NCBI GenBank assembly: GCA_903960645.1
Contig: CAJCBN010000202.1
Coordinates: 1-11,203, forward strand
DNA from: an uncultured Actinomycetes bacterium
GTDB taxonomy: Bacteria; Actinomycetota; Thermoleophilia; Gaiellales; F1-60-MAGs149
DNA: 11,203 bases
Reading direction: 5' to 3'
Part shown: in pieces, positions 1 to 6,881 of the stretch
Numbering within the stretch: position 1 is the first letter of the stretch
Layout: each line of letters opens with the position of its first letter
Made by a program: the position numbers and the translations under genes
Notes under the pieces: generated by a model
The model's input: the letters and a program-made list of their open reading frames with translations, nothing else
Database searches by the model: none
What the model was told of the DNA's origin: nothing

Positions 1-425
1 ACCAGTTCGGCCGCAACGTGTACATCGACACCTGGTACGCGGACTACGGTCCGGGCTGGCGGCGCGTCGTCGGCGTGCTCACCCAGAAGCCGAACGGGAC
101 GTACTGCTACGAGTTCTCGCCGAAGGGCGGTTCGAACGGCATGACCGGTGTCTCGAAGCGGGGCGTCTACTCGGTGACCGTGCAGGGCCCGGGCATCGCA
201 CCGGATGCGCGACAGTACTTCACGGCGCCGCCGTTCGCCTTCGGTAACGACGTCTACAACGCGAAGGTCGACAAGTGGGGCACGAACTTCTCGGCCGGCC
301 AGACCCAGGCGCTGCGCGATCAGGCCGCGCAGATGGGGCCCAACTTCCGCCGCAAGGTCAAGGGCACCGACTGCGCGCAGACGCTCCGGCAGCTGCCGGA
401 GAGCTTCTACACGCCCGTCGGCTGA
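1..425 (+). CDS. Secreted protein of unknown family, C-terminal part only (paralogue of the next gene)
   Basis: The reading frame is open from the left edge (first whole codon at base 3) to a TGA at 423-425, so only about 140 C-terminal residues are present. The GTG at base 18 is an internal valine, not a start, because the paralogue carries the same residues (GRNVYIDT) in mid-protein. The fragment aligns without gaps to residues about 257-395 of the 539-1738 product, roughly 60% identical by eye. Shared blocks include DYGPGWRRV, KGGSNG, DKWGTNFS, VKGTDCA and TLRQLP. Two cysteines (in TYCYEF and GTDCA) are conserved in both copies and could form a disulfide. The family and function are not recognised. 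A secreted location is inferred from the signal peptide of the paralogue; this copy's own N-terminus lies outside the window. Confidence 0.85.
   Translation, partial: QFGRNVYIDTWYADYGPGWRRVVGVLTQKPNGTYCYEFSPKGGSNGMTGVSKRGVYSVTVQGPGIAPDARQYFTAPPFAFGNDVYNAKVDKWGTNFSAGQTQALRDQAAQMGPNFRRKVKGTDCAQTLRQLPESFYTPVG
385..400. repeat. Perfect 16-bp palindrome inside the 3' end of the first gene
   Basis: TCCGGCAGCTGCCGGA is a perfect inverted repeat (6-bp stem with AGCT loop if folded as RNA). It ends 22 bases before the TGA. The identical palindrome occurs at the homologous codons of the second paralogue (1686-1701). It encodes part of the shared TLRQLP peptide, so conservation could simply reflect protein and codon constraint. 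Confidence 0.6.
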
Positions 426-474
426 GGCGCGGCGCGGGCGCTCCAGGGCCGATCGTGATCCCATGGAGGACATG

Positions 475-490
475 ACAAACCCCGGTTTGT
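475..490. promoter_or_regulatory. Operator-like or terminator-like dyad between the tandem paralogues
   Basis: ACAAACC-CC-GGTTTGT is a 7-bp perfect inverted repeat around a 2-base centre, in a 113-base gap (426-538) between the two plus-strand genes. It is AT-richer in its arms than the surroundings and lies about 50 bases upstream of the next start codon. There is no T-run after it, so a regulator-binding site is as plausible as a terminator for the first gene. No regulator is known. Confidence 0.4.
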
Positions 491-525
491 GCTGTCCGCA
501 CCTCCTGCAGCAGATCCCGATGTCG

Positions 526-531
526 TAAAAT
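526..531 (+). promoter_or_regulatory. Candidate -10 box of a leaderless promoter
   Basis: TAAAAT matches the actinobacterial TANNNT -10 pattern and is followed by exactly seven bases (TTGGGCA) before the ATG at 539. Transcription would therefore begin at or next to the start codon. No Shine-Dalgarno sequence is present ahead of the gene, which agrees with a leaderless mRNA. A good -35 hexamer is not visible at the usual 17-base spacing. Confidence 0.5.
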
Positions 532-538
532 TGGGCAA

Positions 539-1738
539 ATGCACCGCTTAGCCCTCGCCGGAATTCTCTCGCTCGGAATCGTGACCTCCGTGACACTGAG
601 TCTGGTCACGGCTCCTTCGGTCATTGCCGCTCAGAAGGTTGCGGCTACCCTGCAGGACGCGGACGAGGGGCTGACACTGCGACGGTTTTTAGAGCCCAGC
701 GGTGCCAGAGGATTGGAGATCGCCTTCGTCGGCGCAGACCAGGAACGCCAGGCCGTGCGCGTATTCTTGCCATTGAGTTTCGATCAGCTCTCGACCCTCC
801 CTGTGCGATTCAACGACGCACCCACAGGCACGCAGTTCTCAGAGTGCCTGTCCGATGCACCCTACGTTCCCAGAGACGCCACAGGAATGCCCCATCAGAC
901 CTGCACCGTGATCACGGACGAGGGGCCGATAGCGATACTCGTTCAGACGTTTCCCAAACGCGTCCCGGATTTTGGTGGGTCATTCGACAGCGTCGTCAAG
1001 GATGTCTACGTATCTACGATTTCGAGTGGCGGCTCCCCGTTTGGCCTCTTGCCCTGGGTGTACCCGAATCCGACCACCGTCATCAAGACCCGCGACTTGT
1101 TGCCGTATGCCGTGCCCGGATTGACGTACCCCATCACGATGTCGGACGCGGCGCTTCTCCAGGCGTATCCGCGTTGGTCGAAGTTCTATTCCGGTACGCG
1201 TGCGCGCTCGGCGAACAAGCACTTCCCCGTGCTCTTCGGCTCGCTGACCTTCACCGGCATTGGCGTGTACGGACCAGGCAACCGCTACGGCTCACCGACC
1301 AACAGCTACGGTCGAAACGTCTATATCGACACATTCGATTCTGATTACGGTCCAGGCTGGCGTCGCGTCATGGGCATCCTGACCCAGCCGACAAACGGGA
1401 CGTTCTGCTACGAGTTCGCCAAGAAGGGTGGCTCGAACGGCAAGAACGGCATCTCGAAGAAGAACACCTACCGGTTGACGGTCATCGGTCCCTCGCTGAC
1501 GCCTGTGATTACCATGAAGTTCCAAGGTCCGACGTTCCCGTACGGCAATGCGAGTTACAACCCGCTGACCGACAAGTGGGGTACCAACTTTTCCCCGGAG
1601 CAGACGGCCGCGCTGATCCAGCAGACGGCAACGATGGGGCCCAATTGGCGGCGCCCGGTCAAAGGTACCGACTGCGCCTACACGCTCCGGCAGCTGCCGG
1701 ACGGCTTCATCCCGCCGGCCTACACCGCCGCGCCCTAG
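539..1738 (+). CDS. Secreted protein of unknown family (399 aa), tandem paralogue
   Basis: The ATG start is supported by a classic signal peptide: MHR, a hydrophobic stretch through about residue 24, and a probable cleavage after VIAA (residue 31). No later membrane segment, lipobox or sortase motif is seen, so the mature protein of about 368 residues is probably exported. The N-terminal half (about 32-250) is unrecognised. The C-terminal part (about 257-395) is shared with the preceding gene. The mature chain has four cysteines (C103, C122, C290, C379); C290 and C379 are conserved in the paralogue and suggest disulfides. The protein is rich in aromatic, Gly and Pro residues (GPGWRR, YGPGNRYG), as in extracellular beta-structures. 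The first half uses more A/T-ending codons than the neighbouring genes, which may hint at separate ancestry. Its stop overlaps that of the convergent permease gene. I do not assign a function. Confidence 0.88.
   Translation: MHRLALAGILSLGIVTSVTLSLVTAPSVIAAQKVAATLQDADEGLTLRRFLEPSGARGLEIAFVGADQERQAVRVFLPLSFDQLSTLPVRFNDAPTGTQFSECLSDAPYVPRDATGMPHQTCTVITDEGPIAILVQTFPKRVPDFGGSFDSVVKDVYVSTISSGGSPFGLLPWVYPNPTTVIKTRDLLPYAVPGLTYPITMSDAALLQAYPRWSKFYSGTRARSANKHFPVLFGSLTFTGIGVYGPGNRYGSPTNSYGRNVYIDTFDSDYGPGWRRVMGILTQPTNGTFCYEFAKKGGSNGKNGISKKNTYRLTVIGPSLTPVITMKFQGPTFPYGNASYNPLTDKWGTNFSPEQTAALIQQTATMGPNWRRPVKGTDCAYTLRQLPDGFIPPAYTAAP
1686..1701. repeat. Second copy of the 16-bp palindrome, near the convergent gene ends
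   Basis: This is identical to 385-400 (TCCGGCAGCTGCCGGA). It lies 34 bases before the stop of the secreted-protein gene and 33 bases beyond the stop of the minus-strand permease gene. Since these two genes leave no intergenic space, a hairpin here is the nearest dyad I noticed that could end either transcript. There is no T-run on either strand. Confidence 0.55.
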
Positions 1739-2643
1739 AAGAACGACAGCCCAACGAAGATCGCGCCGATCATGATCAGGCTCGAGATCACCACGATCAG
1801 GCGCATCATTGGTCCGGGTAGGCCGTAGACGCGCGCAAGAATCAGCGTGTGGAAGGCCGCGGGCATCGCGATCGACAGGTAGTAGACGGTCGGAATATCC
1901 ACGCGGATGGCGAGGTGGATCACGAACAGAATCGCCGGGGCAATCGCGAGACGCAGGAAGATCGGGCCGGCCGCGCGCCAGAGGTCGTGGATGTCGTGGG
2001 AGACGCGGTCGAGTGGCAGGGCCAGGCCGAGCTCGAGGAAGCCGATCGGGCCCATCAGGAAGACGACCCAGTCGGTCGGGCGCGTCACGTACGGCTCGAT
2101 ATCGAAGCCCGCCACACGGATCGCCACGGCGATCACCGCGAAGATCAGCGGCACGTTGATGATCTGGCGGATGATGCCGCCCCAACCGCGCGGGCGGGTG
2201 CCGTTGCCGTAGTGCGCGGCAATCGTCGTCGACACAGAGACGATGGGGATCAGGTACATGAACTGCGCGAACAGCACCTGCAGCGCCAGTCCGGCGGGGC
2301 CGAAGACGGCGTTGATCACCGGGTAGCCAAGCGTGACCGTATTGGTGAAGCCGCTGCCAAGCGCGAGCACGCCCTGCTCACCGCGATCGCGGGCTGCCAC
2401 CCGGGCGTAGATGAGGCCGATCGCGAGCACGATGTACGAGGCGAGGATCACGGCACCGAGGGCAATCAGCGTCGTCGCATCCGCCGGCACCACGGTGTAG
2501 GCGAACAGGACGACCACGGGCGCGAAGAAGTGGAAGTAGAAGTTGAAGATCCGCTTGTTCCACGGCTCGGCCGTGTGCGGCGACCGCCACTGCCAGAGGA
2601 TGCCGGCGGCGAACGAGCCGCCCCACAGCAGCGCGGTCAGCAT
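1735..2643 (-). CDS. AEC-family (auxin efflux carrier-like) membrane transporter
   Basis: This 302-residue inner-membrane protein has about ten hydrophobic segments (around residues 1-18, 36-53, 58-81, 92-115, 118-140, 160-180, 190-210, 226-246, 251-272 and 280-301). A hydrophilic loop at about 145-158 splits it into two halves, as in the AEC/malonate-malate transporter family, and the length is typical. The stretch SGFTNTVTLGYPVINAVFG (97-115) matches the family's conserved asparagine and Gly-Tyr-Pro region. Known members move organic acids or amino-acid-related anions, but the substrate here cannot be told from sequence. The start at 2643 gives a complete first helix; the ribosome site is weak. 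It lies 86 bases downstream of the ABC permease gene on the same strand, so co-transcription is possible but not shown. Its TAG overlaps the opposing gene's TAG within CTAG. Confidence 0.88.
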   Translation of the reverse strand: MLTALLWGGSFAAGILWQWRSPHTAEPWNKRIFNFYFHFFAPVVVLFAYTVVPADATTLIALGAVILASYIVLAIGLIYARVAARDRGEQGVLALGSGFTNTVTLGYPVINAVFGPAGLALQVLFAQFMYLIPIVSVSTTIAAHYGNGTRPRGWGGIIRQIINVPLIFAVIAVAIRVAGFDIEPYVTRPTDWVVFLMGPIGFLELGLALPLDRVSHDIHDLWRAAGPIFLRLAIAPAILFVIHLAIRVDIPTVYYLSIAMPAAFHTLILARVYGLPGPMMRLIVVISSLIMIGAIFVGLSFF

Positions 2644-2700
2644 GTGACCGTCCAGCCCACCGCTGTACGGGGTCGTGCGGCGGTGACGTCTAGGTGCTGC

Positions 2701-2723
2701 ATGCCCGCGACATCATCGGGCAT
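2701..2723 (-). terminator. Possible hairpin after the ABC permease gene
   Basis: ATGCCCG and CGGGCAT form a perfect 7-bp inverted repeat around a 9-base loop, beginning seven bases after the permease stop on the minus strand. No T-run follows. It could be a weak terminator, or an mRNA-stabilising structure between the permease and AEC genes. Confidence 0.3.
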
Positions 2724-2729
2724 CGGCGC

Positions 2730-5285
2730 CTACTCGTACGACAGCGCCGCCAGGACGTCGAGCTTGGCCGCGCGGCGAGCGGGCAGGATCGCCGCGAGGA
2801 CGCCGGCCACGATCGACAGCACGAGGAAGATGGCGATCTGGACGGTCGGGAAGACGAAGACGAGGCCGTCGCTCTCGAGCCCCTTGCAGACCGCCCACCC
2901 GAACAGGATGCCGAGCAAGACACCGAGCACACCACCGATGATTGAGGTGATGACCGCCTCCCAGCGGATCATCGCGCGCAACTGCCGACGCGTCGTGCCG
3001 ACCGCGCGCAGCATGCCGATCTCCCGGGTGCGCTCGAAGATCGACAGCACCAGCGTGTTGACGATGCCGAACAGCGAGATTACGACGCTCAGCGCGAGCA
3101 GCGCGTAGAAGATCACCAGGATCGTGTTGACGCCGGAGGCCGCCTCGTCCTTCTGCTGCTGGTTGGACTGCACCTGCGCGGTCGGGAACTTCTCCAGCGC
3201 ACGCTCGACGTCGGCCTGCACCGCTTCAACGTCGGCGCCGGCCGCGGTGCGGACGAAGAGCGTGTTGAGGCCGGTGGCGTTCGACTGCAGCAGCGGCTCC
3301 AGCGCGGGCTGATTGACAACGATGCCGTTGAGGATCGTCGGGTCGGTGTACGTGCCCGCGACGGTGAAGGTGGCCTTCGCACCGCTGATCGACAGCACGT
3401 CGACGGTGTCGCCGACTGCGAGACCGAGGTCGCTGGCGATGGTGTCCTCGACCAGCGCGCGGTCCGTGCCGAGCGTCGTCAGCAGGTCGTTCGCGCCGTT
3501 GTCCCAGTCGAACTCGTAGACCGCGGGCAGCGTGGCCGGATCGATGCCGATCAGCGCGTAGGCGCCCGTTCCGACCTGGATGGCCGTGCCGCCGACCGGG
3601 GAGGCCGTCTCCACGCCGTTGACGGCCTGCACCGCCGGCAGGACGGCGGCGGGAATCGTGCCGCCGAAGCCACGGGCGCTGACCGTCAGCTCGCTCTTCA
3701 GCGACGAGTCGATCGCGCCGGTGAATGACTCCTTGATGCCGCCGACGAAGATGGTGACGAAGACGACCAGGCCGATGCCGATCATCAGCGCAGCCGCCGT
3801 GACGGCGGTGCGGGCCGGGTTGCGGGCCGCGTTCTCCGACGCGATCCGGCCGACACCGCCTGCGACCCAGCCGATCGGCTTGCCGAGCACGGAGACGACC
3901 GGGCGCACGATGTAGCGCGACAGCATGGCCACGGCCAGGAAGATCAGGATCGCTCCACCGGCGAGGGTCGTCAGACGCCCCGTCGTGCTGCCGCTGCTGA
4001 TCAGCCCGTAGGCCATGCCAGCGCCACCGAGCACGCCAATGATCACGGCGATGACGGGCGAGAACTTGGCAAAGCGCCCGACCGGCAGCGTGGCACCCTC
4101 GCGCAGCGCCGCGATCGGTGCGATCTTCGTGGCACGGAGCGCCGGGAAGATCGATGCCAGCACCGTGATGCCGATGCCGACCGCCAGACACACGATGACG
4201 GTCTGCCACGAGAGAATCAGCCCGGTAGCCGGAAGCCCGAAGCCGATTGCCCCAAACAGCTTGCCGAGGCCCCACGCCAGCGCAAGGCCGAGCAGGATGC
4301 CGGCGGCAGAGGCGATCAGGCCGATGATGAACGCCTCGCCGATCACGCTGCCGAGGATCTGGCGGCGCGACGCGCCGATCGTGCGCAGCATCGCGAACTC
4401 GCGGGTGCGCTGGGCGACGGTGATCGAGAACGTGTTGTAGATGATGAACGCGCCGACGAGGATCGCGACGCCCGCGAAGGCGAGCAGCGCGTAGCGGATG
4501 ATCTTGCCGATTAGGTCGTTGAGGATGCCGGCCTGCTCATCGGCGTCTTCGCGTCCGGTCTGCACGATCAGGTCTTGCTGCGGCAGGGCCGAGCGGATGC
4601 GGTCCTTCAACGCGTCCTGCGAGACGCCGTCTTGGGCCTTGACGTAGATGTAGCTCGCCTTGCCCTCGAGCGCCCACCACTGCTGCACGTCGATCAGCGG
4701 CGCCAGTACCGTGGTGGAGCCGCCGAGCGAGGTGTCGCCGTCGCCGTATTGCAGAATGCCGACGACGGTGACGTCCTTGATGCCGTCCTGCGTGGCGAGC
4801 TGCTGCTGCGAGCCGACCTTGACGTTGCCCTTCGTCGCAATCTCCTCGGCCACGGCGACCTCGCCGGACGTCTCGGGCAGGCGCCCCGCGATCGGGGTGT
4901 AGGGGTTGAGATCCTGCGGCAGGTTGCTGAAGACGAAGCTCGGGGCCCCGCCCGTGGAGTTCATCGCCTCGCCGTTGGCGATCAGGTAGCCCTCAGACTG
5001 GATGAACGGCTGGGCCGTCGCGACGCCGTCCACCTGGCGCACCTCGTCGACCACGTCGGCGTTCAGGTAGACGCTGGTCTGGACGTTCTCGAACGGCGGC
5101 TTCTGCTTGACCACCACGTCGATCTTGGCGTTGCCGGCCTGGAAGATCTGCACGAAGGCGCGGTCGATCTGGTCCGTCAGCACGAGCGTGCCGGAGATCA
5201 TCGTCACGCCGAGCAGGATCGCGATGGCGGTGAGGGCCGAGCGCAGCTTGCGCGACGCGAGCCCCCGCAGAACCAGACCGGGCAT
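2730..5285 (-). CDS. ABC transporter permease, FtsX/MacB type with two FtsX domains
   Basis: This 851-residue protein is the membrane subunit of an ABC exporter or lipoprotein/lipid-handling transporter. A first helix (about 16-36) is followed by an extracytoplasmic MacB-like domain (about 40-255). The first FtsX block follows (about 262-395, with QRTREFAMLRTIGASRRQI at 292-310 and PALRATKIAPIAALR at 381-395). Helices at about 409-429 and 438-460 lead to a second helix (about 495-515) and a second extracytoplasmic domain (about 520-718). The second FtsX block (about 720-849) has ERTREIGMLRAVGTTRRQL at 751-769 and ends in PARRAAKLDVLAAL. The duplicated layout with about ten helices is the usual one for fused actinobacterial permeases, so one polypeptide may supply both halves. 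The start lies three bases after the ATPase stop, with GGAG at 5292-5295 as ribosome site, so the two are translationally coupled. The substrate is unknown. Confidence 0.93.
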   Translation of the reverse strand: MPGLVLRGLASRKLRSALTAIAILLGVTMISGTLVLTDQIDRAFVQIFQAGNAKIDVVVKQKPPFENVQTSVYLNADVVDEVRQVDGVATAQPFIQSEGYLIANGEAMNSTGGAPSFVFSNLPQDLNPYTPIAGRLPETSGEVAVAEEIATKGNVKVGSQQQLATQDGIKDVTVVGILQYGDGDTSLGGSTTVLAPLIDVQQWWALEGKASYIYVKAQDGVSQDALKDRIRSALPQQDLIVQTGREDADEQAGILNDLIGKIIRYALLAFAGVAILVGAFIIYNTFSITVAQRTREFAMLRTIGASRRQILGSVIGEAFIIGLIASAAGILLGLALAWGLGKLFGAIGFGLPATGLILSWQTVIVCLAVGIGITVLASIFPALRATKIAPIAALREGATLPVGRFAKFSPVIAVIIGVLGGAGMAYGLISSGSTTGRLTTLAGGAILIFLAVAMLSRYIVRPVVSVLGKPIGWVAGGVGRIASENAARNPARTAVTAAALMIGIGLVVFVTIFVGGIKESFTGAIDSSLKSELTVSARGFGGTIPAAVLPAVQAVNGVETASPVGGTAIQVGTGAYALIGIDPATLPAVYEFDWDNGANDLLTTLGTDRALVEDTIASDLGLAVGDTVDVLSISGAKATFTVAGTYTDPTILNGIVVNQPALEPLLQSNATGLNTLFVRTAAGADVEAVQADVERALEKFPTAQVQSNQQQKDEAASGVNTILVIFYALLALSVVISLFGIVNTLVLSIFERTREIGMLRAVGTTRRQLRAMIRWEAVITSIIGGVLGVLLGILFGWAVCKGLESDGLVFVFPTVQIAIFLVLSIVAGVLAAILPARRAAKLDVLAALSYE

Positions 5286-5288
5286 GCC

Positions 5289-6050
5289 CTACTCCAGCGT
5301 CTTGATCGTGTCGAAGATCTCGGGCGCCGACATGCGCCCGGCGTCCTTGACGATCTTGCCGTCACGCAGGAACAGCACGCGATCGGCGATGGCGGCGGCG
5401 CTCGCGTCGTGCGTGACCATGATCACGGTCTGGCCAAAGTCGTCGACGGCCAGGCGCAGCAGTTCGAGGACCTCGGCGCTGGTCTTGGAGTCGAGGTTGC
5501 CGGTCGGCTCGTCGCCGAACACCACGGCGGGCCGCGAGAGCAGGGCGCGCGCCACGGCGACGCGCTGCTGCTGACCGCCTGACAGCTCGGACGGCTTGTG
5601 CGTGAGCCGGGTCGCGAGGCCGGTCGCCTCGATCAGGCGGGTCTGCCACTCGGCGTCGGGCACACGGCCGGCGATCTTCATCGGCAGCTCGATGTTCTCC
5701 TTGGCGGTGAGCATCGGCAGCAGGTTGAAGAACTGGAAGACGAAGCCGACCTTGTCGCGGCGCAGCAGCGTGAGCTTCTGGTCGTTGAGGCCGGCGAGCT
5801 CGGTGCCGTCGACGACGACGCTGCCGCTGGTCGGCCGATCGAGGCCTGCGAGGATGTGCATCAGCGTCGACTTGCCCGAGCCGGACGGACCCATCACCGC
5901 GGTGATCTGCCCGCGCGGGAAGGAGACGGTGACGCCGTCGAGGGCACGCACCTCGGAGTCGCCCTCGCCGTAGATCTTGGTGAGGTCGGTGGCGACCACG
6001 ACGTCGCCCGTGGCGACGATGGTGGCTGCGGCTTCGGGTTCAGCGCTCAC
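5289..6050 (-). CDS. ABC transporter ATP-binding protein (LolD/MacB-like)
   Basis: This 253-residue cytoplasmic ATPase carries every expected motif: Walker A GPSGSGKST (54-62), Q-loop glutamine 106 in VFQFFNLLP, signature LSGGQ (156-160), Walker B VVFGDEP (176-182) with D-loop GNLDS, and switch histidine 214 in VTHD. The sequence style (DLTKIYGEG, RALDGV, MGPSGSGKSTLMHILAGLD) is that of the LolD/MacB/FtsE-related group that partners FtsX-type permeases. It would power the permease encoded immediately downstream. The start is GTG (6048-6050), with GGAG at 6058-6061 seven bases upstream; the ATG at 6061-6063 is out of frame. The first about 16 residues are a variable extension. The transported substrate cannot be deduced; antimicrobial-peptide or lipid export are family-level possibilities. 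Confidence 0.95.
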   Translation of the reverse strand: MSAEPEAAATIVATGDVVVATDLTKIYGEGDSEVRALDGVTVSFPRGQITAVMGPSGSGKSTLMHILAGLDRPTSGSVVVDGTELAGLNDQKLTLLRRDKVGFVFQFFNLLPMLTAKENIELPMKIAGRVPDAEWQTRLIEATGLATRLTHKPSELSGGQQQRVAVARALLSRPAVVFGDEPTGNLDSKTSAEVLELLRLAVDDFGQTVIMVTHDASAAAIADRVLFLRDGKIVKDAGRMSAPEIFDTIKTLE

Positions 6051-6057
6051 GGGGGAA

Positions 6058-6061
6058 CTCC
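6058..6061 (-). promoter_or_regulatory. Ribosome binding site that fixes the GTG start of the ABC ATPase
   Basis: On the minus strand GGAG is followed by TTCCCCC and then GTG, a seven-base spacing. This selects the GTG at 6050 in the absence of an in-frame ATG nearby. Confidence 0.65.
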
Positions 6062-6089
6062 ATCCTGATCAGTCGGTCAGCGATCTGTT

Positions 6090-6115
6090 CGCAGGCTAGC
6101 GGACACCGGCCTGCG
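6090..6115 (-). terminator. Hairpin between the small gene pair and the ABC operon
   Basis: On the minus strand CGCAGGC pairs with GCCTGCG (7 bp), and an inner CGG-TGT-CCG extends the stem to ten pairs with a three-base bulge (CTA). It lies 28 bases after the 88-residue gene's stop and about 40 bases before the ABC ATPase start. It could end the small-gene transcript or act in the leader of the ABC operon. There is no T-run, so its role is uncertain. Confidence 0.4.
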
Positions 6116-6143
6116 CAGCACCGGAAACCCCGAAGTTCGGCTG

Positions 6144-6410
6144 TTAGAGCTTGCCGGAGGCGGCCAGCGTGACGCGCCCCCAGAGATCCTCGCCCACCTT
6201 GGAGCGGCGGATGTAGAGCCCCTGCTTGGGCACAAACTCGCCCTCGAGCGCCAGCACTGGACCGCGCTTCGGGCTCGTCGCGTCGACGTACCAGTCGCCG
6301 TCGTCGAGCATCTCGCCAGCCGGCGAGAAGACGATGCGCGAGCGCTCCTCCTCGGTCAGCGGCTGCAGCCAGGAGAACCCCAGCGGATTGGAGAGATCGG
6401 GACCGCCCAT
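6144..6410 (-). CDS. Small protein of unknown function (88 aa), coupled to the upstream gene
   Basis: The ATG at 6408-6410 shares one base with the TAA of the preceding gene (TAATG), which strongly suggests translational coupling. A longer reading in this frame upstream to 6539 would overlap the other gene by 129 bases with arginine-rich shadow sequence, so I reject it. The 88-residue product is soluble with no signal peptide, membrane segment or cysteine. Visible features are an N-terminal segment (DLSNPLGFSWLQPLTEEE), a central WYVDATSPKRGPV, and a basic patch (YIRRSK) near the C-terminus, with alternating hydrophobic residues suggesting beta strands. I do not recognise the family. Its partner is the acidic/Cys-His protein encoded just upstream, and the two probably act in the same process. 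Confidence 0.75.
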   Translation of the reverse strand: MGGPDLSNPLGFSWLQPLTEEERSRIVFSPAGEMLDDGDWYVDATSPKRGPVLALEGEFVPKQGLYIRRSKVGEDLWGRVTLAASGKL

Positions 6411-6823
6411 TACGACTTCTTCGCGGCCTTCTTGGAGGCCTTGAGCGGGTTGAGCATCTTCTCCTTGGCGTCCGCAGGCGCGTCGGCCAGCGGCACCGTG
6501 GTCTCGCCGCAGATGTGGCCCTTGACGCGGCGCAGGCACGTCTCCGGCACCTGCCAGAGCGAGATCGTGCGATGGCCGTGCTTGCAGATGTACACGCGCG
6601 CTACGGACGGACCATCTTGGACGATCGTCGCGGTGGCGGCGGGGGCGTCGTACTCCTCGGCGGCCTCGCCGGCCTCGGCGGACTCGCCGGCGACCTCGGG
6701 GAGGTCGGCCACGGCGACGGGGGTCTCCTCGGCGGCGGCCTCGGTGGCCTCGGTCACGTCGGCAGCGGGGGCCTCAGCCTCGGCGCTTGCCTCGATCTCG
6801 GTCTCGGTGCTGTCGTCGGACAC
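6410..6823 (-). CDS. Acidic small protein with Cys/His cluster and lysine-rich tail, unknown function (137 aa)
   Basis: The GTG start (6821-6823) is chosen because AGGAG lies eight to nine bases upstream (6833-6837) and because the reading frame further upstream translates into a shadow of the divergent gene. The protein has three parts. Residues 1-70 are low-complexity Glu/Ala/Asp/Thr-rich and probably disordered. Residues 74-110 carry C80, H82, H84, C96, H103 and C105 (CKHGH, then ETC, then HIC), a spacing that could bind a metal such as zinc. Residues 118-137 are lysine-rich (KASKKAAKKS), recalling basic nucleic-acid-binding tails. I know of no named family. It is the first gene of a coupled pair and is transcribed divergently from the osmC operon. 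Metal or nucleic-acid binding is inference only. Confidence 0.75.
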   Translation of the reverse strand: MSDDSTETEIEASAEAEAPAADVTEATEAAAEETPVAVADLPEVAGESAEAGEAAEEYDAPAATATIVQDGPSVARVYICKHGHRTISLWQVPETCLRRVKGHICGETTVPLADAPADAKEKMLNPLKASKKAAKKS

Positions 6824-6858
6824 GGTGGCGGTCTCCTGGAGGAAATCGGGTCTGCGGG

Positions 6859-6864
6859 ATCCTA
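6859..6864 (-). promoter_or_regulatory. Candidate -10 box for the small-protein operon
   Basis: On the minus strand TAGGAT fits TANNNT and would place a start of transcription about 28 bases upstream of the GTG at 6823, leaving room for the AGGAG ribosome site. No convincing -35 element is seen at 17-18 bases. Confidence 0.35.
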
Positions 6865-6881
6865 TTGGAGCCCGTCTCGGC

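Noticed and set aside
1849..3108. Long plus-strand open frame (about 419 codons) across the AEC gene and the end of the ABC permease
   Set aside because: It crosses the ends of two convincing minus-strand genes, and its product is His/Asp/Arg-rich shadow sequence.
5285..5289. Frameshift joining the ABC ATPase and permease into one gene
   Set aside because: The ATPase has its own stop and the permease its own ATG three bases later with a ribosome site; this is ordinary operon coupling.
4575..5582. Plus-strand open frame opposite the permease and ATPase genes
   Set aside because: Antisense to motif-complete ABC genes; low-complexity product.
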